A stretch of 46,724 bases of DNA from Veillonella sp. GTDB taxonomy: Bacteria; Bacillota_C; Negativicutes; Veillonellales; Veillonellaceae. The stretch is from contig JAGZGB010000003.1 of assembly GCA_018367495.1 (NCBI GenBank), positions 1-46,724 of the forward strand, written 5' to 3'. The stretch's first letter is position 1; each line of letters starts with the position of its first letter. The translations under genes and the position numbers were made by a program. Under the pieces are notes generated by a model, which made no database searches, had not been told where the DNA came from, and saw only the letters and a program-made list of their open reading frames with translations. Shown one piece after another: positions 7,404 to 16,728 of the stretch.

Positions 7404-9854
7404 ATGTCCAAAAAGCGCGTCCATGAAATCGCCAAAGAGTTCGGCGTAGAAAGTAAGCAGGTCATTTCTATCTTGCAACAACATAATATTAATGTTACGA
7501 AAGCAGTGAATTCTGTAGATGATTCAGGTTATGATATTGTAAAAAAACAATTAGGTAAGAAATCTGAAGCACCTAAATCTACACAAAAGGCAGAACAAAA
7601 ATCTGCTCCGACAGCAGCACATAAACAAGAAGCTGCACCACATAAACAACAAAATCCAAATCGTTCTAAGGAACAAAAAAAGGATAATTACAAACAAGGT
7701 GGTCAAAAACAAGACGATCAATCTAAACAAAATGACCATAAAAAGGGCAATGTACGTCATGTACAAATCTCTGAACCTACACGTAAATCCGAAGGTAACC
7801 AACAATCTGGTGACCGCCCTAACAACCGCCCTAACAATAATAATCGCAATAATGACAACCGCAATAACAATGGTCGTCCTAATGATGCGCGTAATAATGA
7901 TAATCGCAATAACGATAATCGAAACAATGATAACCGCAATTCTAATAACAATGATCGACGTAACAAGAAAAATAAAAAAGGCGGTAACAACCGTCCTCAA
8001 TCCTTGTTATCTACATCTATGCAAAAGAAAAAGAATCGCGTAAAACATCGTAATGAACAGTACTTACAACAAAAAGCTGAGGCTGAACGTAAGGCTGAAG
8101 CAGCGATTGCTACGGAAATCGAATTATCCGGTCCTTTAACAGTTAAAGAATTAGCCGAAAAAATGGGCCGTGAAGTATCTGAAATCATCAAAAAGTTGAT
8201 GCTTTTAGGTGTTATGGCTAGCATTAACCAAGAGGTTGACGTTGATACTGCTACAATTGTAGCTGAAGAATTTGGTGTAACTGTAACAGAAGTAGAACCT
8301 GAAGAAGATCCTACTGATATCATCGAAATTGAAGATGCACCAGAAACATTAAAACCTCGTCCTCCAGTTGTTACTATCATGGGTCACGTTGACCATGGTA
8401 AAACATCTTTGTTGGACGTAATTCGTCAAACTAATGTAACAGCTGGCGAAGCAGGTGGTATTACTCAACATATCGGTGCTTACCAAGTTCGTTATAACGA
8501 CAATAAAATTACATTCCTTGATACTCCTGGCCATGAAGCGTTTACAGCTATGCGTCTACGCGGTGCTAAATCTACAGATATCGCGGTTCTCGTTGTAGCT
8601 GCTGATGATGGTGTAATGCCGCAAACTATTGAAGCCATAAACCATGCTAAATCTGCAGATGTACCAATTATTGTTGCTATCAACAAAATGGATAAACCAG
8701 GTGCTAACCCAGACCATGTTAAACAACAATTGTCTGAACATGGCCTTTTACCAGAAGAATGGGGTGGCGATGTAATCATGGTTCCAGTTTCTGCTAAACA
8801 AAAACAAGGTATCGACGACTTGCTCGAAAATATCTTGCTCGTAGCAGAAGTTATGGAATTAAAAGCGAACCCTAACCGTAAAGCTTACGGTGTAGTTATC
8901 GAGGCTCAACTTGATAAAGGTCGTGGTGCTGTATGTACCGTATTAGTACAAAAAGGTTCCCTTCGTGTAGGTGACACTGTACTTGCTGGTACTGCTTATG
9001 GTAAAGTACGTGCCATGACAAATGAACGCGGCGAAAAGGTAAAAGTAGCTCGTCCTTCTATGCCAGTAGAAATCCTGGGCTTCTCAGAAGTTCCACAAGC
9101 TGGTGAAATCATCAATGGTATGGATGATAACGAAGCACGTGCAATCGCAGAAAAACGTATTGCTAAACAACGCGTTCAAGAATTGCAAGCTACTCACAAA
9201 GTTACATTGGATGATATCTTCAACCAAATTCAACAAGGTGAGTTAAAAGATCTTAATATCATCATTAAAGCAGACGTTCAAGGCTCTGTAGAAGCATTAC
9301 GTCAATCCTTGGAAGGTATTAAAAATCCTGAAGTACGTATCGTTATCGTTCATGCTGCAGTAGGTGCTATCAATGAATCCGATATCATGTTGGCTTCTGC
9401 ATCTAATGCCATCGTAATGGGCTTCAATGTACGTCCTGATGCTAATGTACGTCGCGCTGCTGAGAATGAAAAAGTTGATCTTCGTACCTATCGCGTAATC
9501 TACGATGCTATTAATGACGTTGAGTCTGCGATGCGTGGTATGTTGGCTCCTCAATTTAAAGAGGTTGTTGTTGGTCGTGCAGAGGTACGTCAAGTTATTT
9601 CTACACCTAAAGCTATAGTTGCCGGTTCTTATGTAACAGAAGGTCGTATTACTAACGATTCTGAAGTACGTTTGATCCGTGATGGTATTGTTGTATTTGA
9701 AGGTAAGGTTGACTCTTTACGTCGATTCAAAGACGAAGTAAAAGAAGTTAAAACATCCTTCGAATGTGGTATCTCCTTAGAAGGTTACCGCGACATCAAG
9801 GAAGGCGACGTAATTGAAGCGTACTTGATGGAAGAAATTGCACCTCAAATATAG
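7404..9854 (+). CDS. infB: Translation initiation factor IF-2
   Basis: GTPase that places initiator fMet-tRNA on the 30S subunit and promotes subunit joining; 816 residues. After a short N-terminal helix bundle (about 1-50) comes a very hydrophilic linker rich in Lys, Gln, Asn and Arg (about 55-215), including a low-complexity Arg-Asn-Asn-Asp-Asn stretch. The G domain has GHVDHGKT at 327-334, DTPGHE and NKMD at 427-430; domains II, III and C2 follow. The start ATG has AAGGGGG upstream. It is co-transcribed with ylxQ before and rbfA after. Confidence 0.98.
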   Translation: MSKKRVHEIAKEFGVESKQVISILQQHNINVTKAVNSVDDSGYDIVKKQLGKKSEAPKSTQKAEQKSAPTAAHKQEAAPHKQQNPNRSKEQKKDNYKQGGQKQDDQSKQNDHKKGNVRHVQISEPTRKSEGNQQSGDRPNNRPNNNNRNNDNRNNNGRPNDARNNDNRNNDNRNNDNRNSNNNDRRNKKNKKGGNNRPQSLLSTSMQKKKNRVKHRNEQYLQQKAEAERKAEAAIATEIELSGPLTVKELAEKMGREVSEIIKKLMLLGVMASINQEVDVDTATIVAEEFGVTVTEVEPEEDPTDIIEIEDAPETLKPRPPVVTIMGHVDHGKTSLLDVIRQTNVTAGEAGGITQHIGAYQVRYNDNKITFLDTPGHEAFTAMRLRGAKSTDIAVLVVAADDGVMPQTIEAINHAKSADVPIIVAINKMDKPGANPDHVKQQLSEHGLLPEEWGGDVIMVPVSAKQKQGIDDLLENILLVAEVMELKANPNRKAYGVVIEAQLDKGRGAVCTVLVQKGSLRVGDTVLAGTAYGKVRAMTNERGEKVKVARPSMPVEILGFSEVPQAGEIINGMDDNEARAIAEKRIAKQRVQELQATHKVTLDDIFNQIQQGELKDLNIIIKADVQGSVEALRQSLEGIKNPEVRIVIVHAAVGAINESDIMLASASNAIVMGFNVRPDANVRRAAENEKVDLRTYRVIYDAINDVESAMRGMLAPQFKEVVVGRAEVRQVISTPKAIVAGSYVTEGRITNDSEVRLIRDGIVVFEGKVDSLRRFKDEVKEVKTSFECGISLEGYRDIKEGDVIEAYLMEEIAPQI
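7815..7960 (+). repeat. Degenerate in-frame repeat encoding the Asn/Arg-rich linker of IF-2
   Basis: Imperfect tandem copies of a 15-base unit of the type CGCAATAACGATAAT encode a run of RNNDN-like pentapeptides with a few interruptions such as GRPNDA. Because the unit is a multiple of three, copy-number change would keep the reading frame. Confidence 0.8.
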
Positions 9855-9863
9855 GAGGTTTAT

Positions 9864-10220
9864 ATGAGTGACGTTCGTGTCAGAAAATTACAAGAATTCA
9901 TCAAACAAGAGGTAAGTCAAATGTTGATGCGTGGATTGAAAGATCCTCGCATCGGCTTCACTACTATTACCGATGTTCATGTAACCGGTGATTTACGCGA
10001 GGCTACGATTTATGTTTCATTGTTTGGTTCCGATAAGGAAAAAGAAGATACTCTTATCGCTTTAAAGCATGCAGCAGGTCATATTCGTACTGAGCTTGGC
10101 AAAGTACTTAAGTTGCGCCATATTCCTTCTATCACATTTGATAAGGATACGTCTTTAGACTATAGCATGCATATTGAATCCCTTTTGAATGAAATCAAAA
10201 AGGACGAAGAAAAAAATTAA
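9864..10220 (+). CDS. rbfA: 30S ribosome-binding factor RbfA
   Basis: Single KH-domain protein needed for 16S 5'-end maturation and growth at low temperature; 118 residues. Recognisable by RVRKLQEFIKQEVSQML at the N-terminus, KDPRIGFTTITDV, and VSLFGSDKEKE. The start ATG follows TAGGAGG with good spacing, and the gene sits 9 bases after infB in the conserved infB-rbfA order. Confidence 0.96.
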   Translation: MSDVRVRKLQEFIKQEVSQMLMRGLKDPRIGFTTITDVHVTGDLREATIYVSLFGSDKEKEDTLIALKHAAGHIRTELGKVLKLRHIPSITFDKDTSLDYSMHIESLLNEIKKDEEKN

Positions 10221-10237
10221 CACAAAGGATGGAGAAC

Positions 10238-11182
10238 ATGAGTAAGATTACTATTAATCAATTACATGTGGCTCTGTGTGAAGCTAATTCTATTATGCTA
10301 ACCGTCCATGTTAGACCTGATGGTGATGCTATCGGGTCCATGGTGGCCTTTTACGAAGCTCTTGTAGGGCAAGGTAAAACTGTATATATGGTAGTGGATG
10401 ATGTAGTTCCTGAAAAGTACTCATTCTTACGATATACGGACCACATCCATGATGTAGCGTATTTTGAAACAAATCCTGTTGATATTGATATGCTAATGGT
10501 ATTGGATGCTAGCACGTATGAGCGAATTGGCAAAGTAGGTGCACTATGGAGTGCACCTATTTTTAATATAGACCACCATATTTCTAATACAGAGTTTGCG
10601 AATCACCTATATTTAAAGCCTAATTTTGCTGCCACTGGTGAAATTATTACCGATTTATGTACAAAATGGAATTGGCCTATTACTGAGTCTATGGGCACTG
10701 CATTATATATGGCTATTGCTACAGACTGTGGTTTCTTTAAGTTCAGTAATACCACAGCCAATACTTTAGAAATGGCTGCAAAATGTGTAGCAGCTGGTGC
10801 TAGACCTAATGTTATTTCTGAAACGATTGAAGCTGTGTCTGCCAGTCGTCTTGAATTAACAAAACAAGTTATGCAAACTATTGAGTTTTACAAGAATAAT
10901 ACAGTGGCTACAATTGAGTTGAATCGTAAAGCCATGACAATTCTTGGGGATGATACGGATGGTTTTGTAGATATTATTAGAAACGTCGATACTGTTGATA
11001 TAGCTATTTTATTAAAAGCTGAAGCTGATGATAGAACGCGGGTAAGCTTGCGTTCTAAAGGAACCGACGTGAATGCTATAGCTAGTCATTTTGGCGGTGG
11101 CGGACATATTCGAGCTTCCGGTTGTACCATTAATTTACCATTACAGGAAGCAAAACAAGCTCTTATTGAGGTGATTAAATAA
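10238..11182 (+). CDS. nrnA: Bifunctional oligoribonuclease / pAp phosphatase (DHH-DHHA1)
   Basis: NrnA-type phosphoesterase that degrades very short RNAs and dephosphorylates 3'-phosphoadenosine 5'-phosphate. The DHH domain shows VRPDGDAIGS, MLVLDAS and IDHHISN; the C-terminal DHHA1 domain ends with HFGGGGHIRASGC. The start is set at ATG 10238 because AAGGA at 10225-10229 is well spaced from it; the ATG three codons earlier overlaps that site. The protein is 314 residues, and its stop overlaps the truB start by one base (TAATG). Confidence 0.93.
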   Translation: MSKITINQLHVALCEANSIMLTVHVRPDGDAIGSMVAFYEALVGQGKTVYMVVDDVVPEKYSFLRYTDHIHDVAYFETNPVDIDMLMVLDASTYERIGKVGALWSAPIFNIDHHISNTEFANHLYLKPNFAATGEIITDLCTKWNWPITESMGTALYMAIATDCGFFKFSNTTANTLEMAAKCVAAGARPNVISETIEAVSASRLELTKQVMQTIEFYKNNTVATIELNRKAMTILGDDTDGFVDIIRNVDTVDIAILLKAEADDRTRVSLRSKGTDVNAIASHFGGGGHIRASGCTINLPLQEAKQALIEVIK

Positions 11183-12123
11183 TGGATGGTGTTTTACCAT
11201 TTTTAAAACCTCCTGGAATAACAAGCCATGATGCTGTTGCCATTTGTCGCCGTATTTTAAAAGAGAAACGCATAGGTCATAGTGGTACGTTAGATCCTAT
11301 GGCATATGGTGTATTGCCAGTATTTCTTGGTAAGGCTACGCGACTTATTGAATACACTGATAGTTTTGATAAAACCTATGTGGCAGAATGTAAATTGGGG
11401 ACTTTTACAGATACGGAAGATAGTTCTGGTCAATCTGTACTGCCTGATGCAGACATGGTATTACGAGATGGCATTCTATTAAATGAATCGACTCAATGTT
11501 CAGAACTTTCTGATGCTATTATTAAACCAACTTTTGATGAATTAGTTAATACATTGAATTCCTTTACTGGTGTACAAGACCAAAGACCATCAAAATATTC
11601 CGCTATTAAGATAAATGGTATTCGTGCTTATGAATATGCCCGTAAAGGGATTCCTGTAGAATTGCCATTGCGGCAAATTTATATAAAAAATATTGAGCTT
11701 GTAGCGTATGGCTTTCCATATTTTACAATTCGTGTAACATGCTCTGGAGGCACTTATATTCGTTCATTATTACGTGATATATGTGTTTCATTAGGTATAC
11801 CAGGAACGATGACATCTTTGGCACGTACTCAAGTAGGGCCCTTTGATATTGGTTCTGCAAAAATGGCTGAGGAACTGATGATTCATGGTGAAAGCCTATT
11901 GTTACCAACGGATACAGCAGTTTCACATCTTTCAAAAGTAACGGTAAATAGTGTACAATTAAAGATGATGGTTCAAGGTAAACAATTACCTATAGATAGT
12001 GAATTTTCCTTTACCGAACCAGATCATTATTATAGAGCCTATGGTCCTCATGGATTCATTGGTATTATGAAACGAACAAACCACACATTGAAGGTGGAAA
12101 AAAATATTTTTATTGAAGGATAA
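11182..12123 (+). CDS. truB: tRNA pseudouridine(55) synthase TruB
   Basis: Isomerises U55 in the tRNA T-arm. It has 313 residues, with the catalytic aspartate D38 in GHSGTLDPMA, the KPPGITSHDAV motif at the N-terminus, the RPSKYSAIKINGIRAYEYAR segment and the SGGTYIRSLLRDI motif; a PUA-like tail follows. The start overlaps the nrnA stop by one base, indicating translational coupling. The order rbfA-nrnA-truB-ribF is standard. Confidence 0.95.
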   Translation: MDGVLPFLKPPGITSHDAVAICRRILKEKRIGHSGTLDPMAYGVLPVFLGKATRLIEYTDSFDKTYVAECKLGTFTDTEDSSGQSVLPDADMVLRDGILLNESTQCSELSDAIIKPTFDELVNTLNSFTGVQDQRPSKYSAIKINGIRAYEYARKGIPVELPLRQIYIKNIELVAYGFPYFTIRVTCSGGTYIRSLLRDICVSLGIPGTMTSLARTQVGPFDIGSAKMAEELMIHGESLLLPTDTAVSHLSKVTVNSVQLKMMVQGKQLPIDSEFSFTEPDHYYRAYGPHGFIGIMKRTNHTLKVEKNIFIEG

Positions 12124-12125
12124 GT

Positions 12126-13058
12126 ATGAAGCAATTACATTCGTTTGATGAACTACGTCAAATCAAAGATACAAAAGTATATGCCCTAGGTACCTTTGAT
12201 GGCATTCATCGAGGTCATCAACGAGTTATACGAAAGGCTGTCGAAGAAGCTGCATCAGTTAATGGTGTTAGCATTATCATTACCTTTGAACATCATCCGT
12301 TGACAATTCTACATCCAGAACGTGTTCCTAAGCGGGTTATTCAAGAAGAGGTTATGGATACTGTTCTTGATGATTTGAATGTAGATTATATTTTGCGATT
12401 ACCTATGAATGAAGAACTACTTCAAATGAGTGCTGATGAATTTTTAGATGCTCTTTGTACAGATATGAATGTTCAAGCCATCGTAATAGGTGAGAATTTT
12501 ACATTCGGTGCAAAAGGATTAGGTAATCCTACATATATGAAACAAGCATTGGCTGATAAGCATATACAAGTCCTAGTACAGCCTTTATTGCCTTGTGATG
12601 GTCTTAGTACACCTATTTCAAGTACTGAAATCAGAAAAGCGATTCGAGAAGGGCGTTTAGAAGATGCTACTCATTGGCTAGGAAGACCATTTCAGTTTAA
12701 AGGGACTGTTATTAAAGGTGATCAACGAGGACGTACATTAGGATTTCCTACATTAAATTTATTACTTCCTAATGAAATGGCTACACCTCCAGATGGAGTG
12801 TATGCTAATCGCGTGTGGATCGATGGCATTTGGTATGATGGGGTAGGTAATATTGGGGATAATCCTACATTTAAAAATCAGTACCATAGATGTGAAGTAC
12901 ACGTGTTTAACTTTGACCAAGATATATATGGAAAAGAAGTTCTTGTACAATTTATTTCCTATATTAGAGGGGAAGTTAAATTTAATAACTTACAAGATCT
13001 TATTGATCAAATGAAGGTGGATGAAGAACAAGCTTTAGCTATTTTGGCTAATGCATAA
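12126..13058 (+). CDS. ribF: Bifunctional riboflavin kinase / FAD synthetase
   Basis: Makes FMN from riboflavin and then FAD. The 310-residue protein has an N-terminal FMN adenylyltransferase domain with the nucleotidyltransferase motif GTFDGIHRGHQ (about 22-32) and SSTEIRKAI, and a C-terminal kinase domain from about residue 185 with KGDQRGRTLGFPTLNL. GAAGGA precedes the ATG. No FMN riboswitch is seen; the gene is simply part of the truB operon. Confidence 0.95.
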   Translation: MKQLHSFDELRQIKDTKVYALGTFDGIHRGHQRVIRKAVEEAASVNGVSIIITFEHHPLTILHPERVPKRVIQEEVMDTVLDDLNVDYILRLPMNEELLQMSADEFLDALCTDMNVQAIVIGENFTFGAKGLGNPTYMKQALADKHIQVLVQPLLPCDGLSTPISSTEIRKAIREGRLEDATHWLGRPFQFKGTVIKGDQRGRTLGFPTLNLLLPNEMATPPDGVYANRVWIDGIWYDGVGNIGDNPTFKNQYHRCEVHVFNFDQDIYGKEVLVQFISYIRGEVKFNNLQDLIDQMKVDEEQALAILANA

Positions 13059-13071
13059 TAAGGGGGTTCTC

Positions 13072-13836
13072 ATGGATATTAAAGAAGCTCGTAAACAAAT
13101 AGATAGCATTGATGCTGTGCTAGTAAGAGAATTTGAAAAACGATTAACTTTAATTAAGGAAATCGGTAAATATAAGGATGAACATCATTTACCACTAGTA
13201 GATGAAGAGCGTGACAAAAGTATTATAGATTTACATAGTAATAGCTGTGAAAATAAAGATTTAGCACCATACATTGAGAATTACCTAAAAACTGTAGTCT
13301 CTATGAGTAATGAGTTTTTAAAAGAACATATGCATAAGCATATATTCCTTATTGGCATGCCAGGTGCTGGTAAAACTACAGTCGGTAAAGTATTAGCCAA
13401 AGAATTAGGTCGAGATTTTTATGATTTGGATCAAACGATTCAAGATAAAGTAGGAAAATCTGTACAAAATATTTATATTTATGATGGTAAAGATGCTTTC
13501 AGCGAGTATGAATACAGTACAATTAAAGAACTAATTCATAATAAGCCATCTGTTATTGCTACCGGTGGTGGTACTGTTACCTATGACAAAACAGTAAAGT
13601 TAATGCGTAATAATGGTCTTGTTGTATTTGTTAATCGCGATGTAAATCATATTCTAGATGATTTGGATCTTGAAATTCGCCCACTTGTTAAAGAAAGTAT
13701 TGAGTATATCTTTAATGTATATGAAGAACGATACCCTTTATATGAAAAAGTGGCACATATTAAAATCGGTAATGAAGGCAGTATTACCGATGCGGTACAA
13801 GAAATTATTGAAGCCTTACCTAATACGGAGAAATAA
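13072..13836 (+). CDS. Fused chorismate mutase (AroQ) - shikimate kinase
   Basis: Fusion of two aromatic-pathway enzymes, 254 residues from ATG 13072 (AGGGGG 5 bases upstream; the ATG at 13051 lies inside ribF without a binding site). Residues about 1-88 are an AroQ chorismate mutase: aligned with the E. coli mutase domain, the active-site R7, R24 and K35 and the DEERD segment are present. Residues about 90-250 are a shikimate kinase-like domain with P-loop GMPGAGKTT, the DLD motif, ATGGGT, the IRPL lid and RYPLY. In the normally invariant GExxFR motif, however, the sequence reads GKDAFS, so the shikimate-contacting arginine is Ser144. Its stop overlaps the recD2 start (TAATG). Confidence 0.88.
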   Translation: MDIKEARKQIDSIDAVLVREFEKRLTLIKEIGKYKDEHHLPLVDEERDKSIIDLHSNSCENKDLAPYIENYLKTVVSMSNEFLKEHMHKHIFLIGMPGAGKTTVGKVLAKELGRDFYDLDQTIQDKVGKSVQNIYIYDGKDAFSEYEYSTIKELIHNKPSVIATGGGTVTYDKTVKLMRNNGLVVFVNRDVNHILDDLDLEIRPLVKESIEYIFNVYEERYPLYEKVAHIKIGNEGSITDAVQEIIEALPNTEK

Positions 13837-15989
13837 TGGACGCTATACGAGGATTTGTATACCGAACTATATATGAGAATACACAACGTACGTATTGCGT
13901 GTTTGTCCTTAAGGATTATAATGAGGAATACATTACTTGTACTGGTAAATTTGAGTCTCCTAAAGAGGGGGAAGATATCGAAGTTCGCGGCCGTTATGTA
14001 GAACATGAAAAATATGGTCGACAATTTGATGCTACTAGTGTAGAGAAGTTAAAGCCTGATAATATGGGTGCTGCAAAGACCTACTTATTGAACTTAGGTA
14101 TTAAAGGTTTTGGTGAGAAGTCCGTAGAAAAGGTACTCGATTATTTTGGTATTCGTATATTAGAGATTTTACGAGAGGAACGTCCTGAAGAAATCAAGGA
14201 TGTACCAGGGCTTCGTAAAAGTGTTAAAGACGAATTATTTAACACCTTGTTAGGTGAAGGAATTCTCTCGGATTTAAATCATTTTTTTGAAAGACATCAC
14301 ATTTCATCTAAATGGAGTCGCATGGTATACACTTATTACGGTGTTCAGTCTGTGGCTGTTATTGAAGATAATCCTTATACTTTGTTACGTGTAGCACCAG
14401 ACATGCTCTTTGGTACGGCTGATACTCTAGCAGAACATCTTGGTATTACTGGCAGTGATTCACGTCGTTTGGAGGCTGGCTTAGAATGGATTTTACGCAG
14501 TCTAGATAATCAAGGTCATACTTGTTTGCCAGTAGATCAACTTATTGGCCGTTTAGATGATCTGTTACAAACTGATGTAGATGATATTGCTAACTTTATT
14601 GAAAGTCTTTTGGAGCAAGGTGCTTTGTATAGTACTTATTATGAAGATATCTTATATATTTACCCTCCAGAAATGTACGTGTCTGAAGTAGAAAGCGTTC
14701 ATTATACAAAGGATTTCTTATTAGAGGCAAATCCAATTTCTCTAGATATTCTAAGTTTTATAGAGAAATTTGAAGAGGATAATCATATTATTTTTGGTGA
14801 TGCCCAAAAAGAGGCTATCCAGTTATCTTTCTTTGAAAAATTTTCTCTTATCACTGGTGGACCTGGTACAGGTAAAACGACGATTATTAAGGCTTTAGTA
14901 AAAGGATTTCAACTTGGTGGCTTGGGTCGTATTATTCTATGTGCTCCTACGGGACGTGCTGCAAAACGACTTACTGAGGCCACAGAGTTTGAAGCTACTA
15001 CAATACATCGCTTATTAGTACCTGTTCAAGGTAGTGATTTTTATGATTTTACTAAGAATGAAGATGATCCTTTAGACATTGATGTTATTATCATTGATGA
15101 AGCATCAATGCTTAATGTACGGTTATTCTATTCGTTAATGGCGGCCATTCCAAAGGAAGCACATATTATTATCGTAGGTGACGTAGATCAATTACCACCT
15201 ATTGGAGCAGGCTTTGTATTAAAAGATTTACTCGATAGTGATTGTGTGCCTTATACGCGACTTAACCAGATTTATCGTCAAAGCTCTGGTAACACTATTG
15301 TAGAAAGCGCCTATGCTATTAACCGTGGTGAAATGCCAAAACTTGATAGTCTAAATGAAGAGTTTTCCTTTATACCTGTTAAGTCTTACGATATGATGAT
15401 GAAAGCTATCATAGATGTATATAAGCGAGAACAGGAGCATATTGAGGATGAATTAGATATTCAAATTATTTCTCCTATGCGACGTGGTGAAGCTGGAAGT
15501 ACGCTCATTTCTCAGTATGTACAACAAGCAGTTAATCCTCCAGATAGTTTAAAAGGGGAAGCACGCGTTAATGGTATTACATATCGTGTAGGGGATAAAG
15601 TTATCCAAATCCTCAATGATTATGAGTTAGAAGTCTTTAATGGTGAAATTGGTATTATTTACGCTATTACACGAACTGATATTTGTATCCGATTTATTCA
15701 TAAAGAGGTTCGTCTACCTATCGACGAAGTACATATGATTATGCCCGCTTATGCTATAACGGTTCATAAGAGTCAAGGTAGTGAGTATGGTGTAGTTATT
15801 ATTCCATTTGTACCTCGTTATGGCGGTATGTTACAACGCAATTTGTTGTATACTGCTGTTACACGGGCTAAACGGAAGGTTATTATCATTGGCACTACGA
15901 ACGCTATAGAACGTGCTGTACGTACAGTAAACGGTGATGAACGATATACATTGTTTAAAGAACGACTACAAGGGAGATGTGATTCATAA
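13836..15989 (+). CDS. recD2: RecD2-type ATP-dependent DNA helicase
   Basis: Superfamily 1B 5'-3' helicase, 717 residues, of the RecD2 type that works without RecBC. The N-terminal part (about 1-330) contains an OB-like region and helix-hairpin-helix segments (NLGIKGFGEKSVEKVL, DVPGLRKS). The motor has Walker A GGPGTGKTT at 341-349, motif II IIIDEASML, motif III VGDVDQLPPIGAG, and the C-terminal motifs AITVHKSQGSEY and YTAVTRAK. It overlaps its neighbours by one base at each end (TAATG), so the fusion gene, recD2 and comFC form a coupled unit. Confidence 0.95.
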   Translation: MDAIRGFVYRTIYENTQRTYCVFVLKDYNEEYITCTGKFESPKEGEDIEVRGRYVEHEKYGRQFDATSVEKLKPDNMGAAKTYLLNLGIKGFGEKSVEKVLDYFGIRILEILREERPEEIKDVPGLRKSVKDELFNTLLGEGILSDLNHFFERHHISSKWSRMVYTYYGVQSVAVIEDNPYTLLRVAPDMLFGTADTLAEHLGITGSDSRRLEAGLEWILRSLDNQGHTCLPVDQLIGRLDDLLQTDVDDIANFIESLLEQGALYSTYYEDILYIYPPEMYVSEVESVHYTKDFLLEANPISLDILSFIEKFEEDNHIIFGDAQKEAIQLSFFEKFSLITGGPGTGKTTIIKALVKGFQLGGLGRIILCAPTGRAAKRLTEATEFEATTIHRLLVPVQGSDFYDFTKNEDDPLDIDVIIIDEASMLNVRLFYSLMAAIPKEAHIIIVGDVDQLPPIGAGFVLKDLLDSDCVPYTRLNQIYRQSSGNTIVESAYAINRGEMPKLDSLNEEFSFIPVKSYDMMMKAIIDVYKREQEHIEDELDIQIISPMRRGEAGSTLISQYVQQAVNPPDSLKGEARVNGITYRVGDKVIQILNDYELEVFNGEIGIIYAITRTDICIRFIHKEVRLPIDEVHMIMPAYAITVHKSQGSEYGVVIIPFVPRYGGMLQRNLLYTAVTRAKRKVIIIGTTNAIERAVRTVNGDERYTLFKERLQGRCDS

Positions 15990-16684
15990 TGAGTTTTTGG
16001 GATTTCCTATTTCCACCTGTATGTCCTAATTGTGGGACTTTCGTAGCAACACAAGGGGATTGGTGTGAAACTTGTTTTACAGATCTATTACATATTCGTC
16101 ATGTGCCACATAAATTTTTACATTATGTAGATGATGTATGTGTGTTAGCTGAATATCGTGGTGGTCTAAAGTCTATGATTTACGATGTAAAATTTAATGA
16201 AAAAAAGGAGCAGTCCAAAGGGGCTGCTCCTTTTTTAGCATCGTACAACTTTTACATGAAATATAATGAGTTTAATATTGTAAATGGTAATTGTAAAACT
16301 GTATATGATTATATAGTTCCTGTACCTTCAAGTGAAACAAAGAAGAAAAAAAGAGGATACAACCAGGTTGATTTATTTTTTAAGAAATGGGCATATTCAT
16401 TAGATAAAATAAATAAGCGATATTTCGAATGGCTTGATTGTATATATAAGTTTGATACTTCTAATGATATGTGGGCTTTAACTAATAAGGAACGACATCA
16501 AAATATTGATGATGCTTTTGTAATTAAAGCAGAATTTAAAGATATTGATGTATCTCAAAAGCGTATTTTAATTGTAGATGACATTTACACTACCGGAGCG
16601 ACTATTGAAGCTGTAGCAAAGGTTCTTAAAGCATATAATCCTAGTAGAGTCGATGGCCTGACACTGGCTAGCGGTAGCTTTTAA
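15989..16684 (+). CDS. comFC: ComFC-like phosphoribosyltransferase-fold protein
   Basis: ComF-family protein associated with processing incoming single-stranded DNA in natural transformation. It has 231 residues with an N-terminal zinc site (Cys12, Cys15, Cys26, Cys29) and a C-terminal phosphoribosyltransferase fold with ILIVDDIYTTGAT (D197, D198) for phosphoribosyl pyrophosphate-like ligand binding. The helper motif KKKRGYNQ (normally RG.NQ) is present. The start overlaps the recD2 stop. Codons 71-83 encode a perfect terminator-like hairpin, described separately. Codon use from about 16240 on is noticeably AT-richer than in recD2. Confidence 0.9.
   Translation: MSFWDFLFPPVCPNCGTFVATQGDWCETCFTDLLHIRHVPHKFLHYVDDVCVLAEYRGGLKSMIYDVKFNEKKEQSKGAAPFLASYNFYMKYNEFNIVNGNCKTVYDYIVPVPSSETKKKKRGYNQVDLFFKKWAYSLDKINKRYFEWLDCIYKFDTSNDMWALTNKERHQNIDDAFVIKAEFKDIDVSQKRILIVDDIYTTGATIEAVAKVLKAYNPSRVDGLTLASGSF
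16201..16236 (+). terminator. Intrinsic-terminator-like hairpin inside comFC
   Basis: A 13-base arm (16201-16213, six A then GGAGCAG) pairs perfectly with 16224-16236 (CTGCTCC then six T) around a 10-base loop. By shape this is a Rho-independent terminator, and it is symmetrical enough to act on either strand. It lies wholly inside the comFC frame, about 210 bases after its start. Whether it terminates in vivo, or only when translation lags, cannot be told from sequence. Confidence 0.7.
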
Positions 16685-16690
16685 AATAGA

Positions 16691-16718
16691 AAAAGCGTCC
16701 ACTTTATTGTGAACGCTT
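16691..16718. terminator. Convergent terminator between comFC and the HD-GYP gene
   Basis: A stem of AAGCGT plus CAC (16693-16702) pairs with GTG plus ACGCTT (16709-16718), with one internal mismatch and a 6-base loop. On the minus strand it is followed by a run of T, so it most clearly terminates the HD-GYP transcript and may also act on the plus strand. Confidence 0.65.
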
Positions 16719-16728
16719 AATTATAATA

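Noticed and set aside
7551..8000. Long minus-strand and alternate-frame open frames over the infB repeat region
   Set aside because: They are products of the low-complexity Asn/Lys/Arg codons; they read as Ile/Val- or Leu/Arg-rich nonsense and have no start signals.
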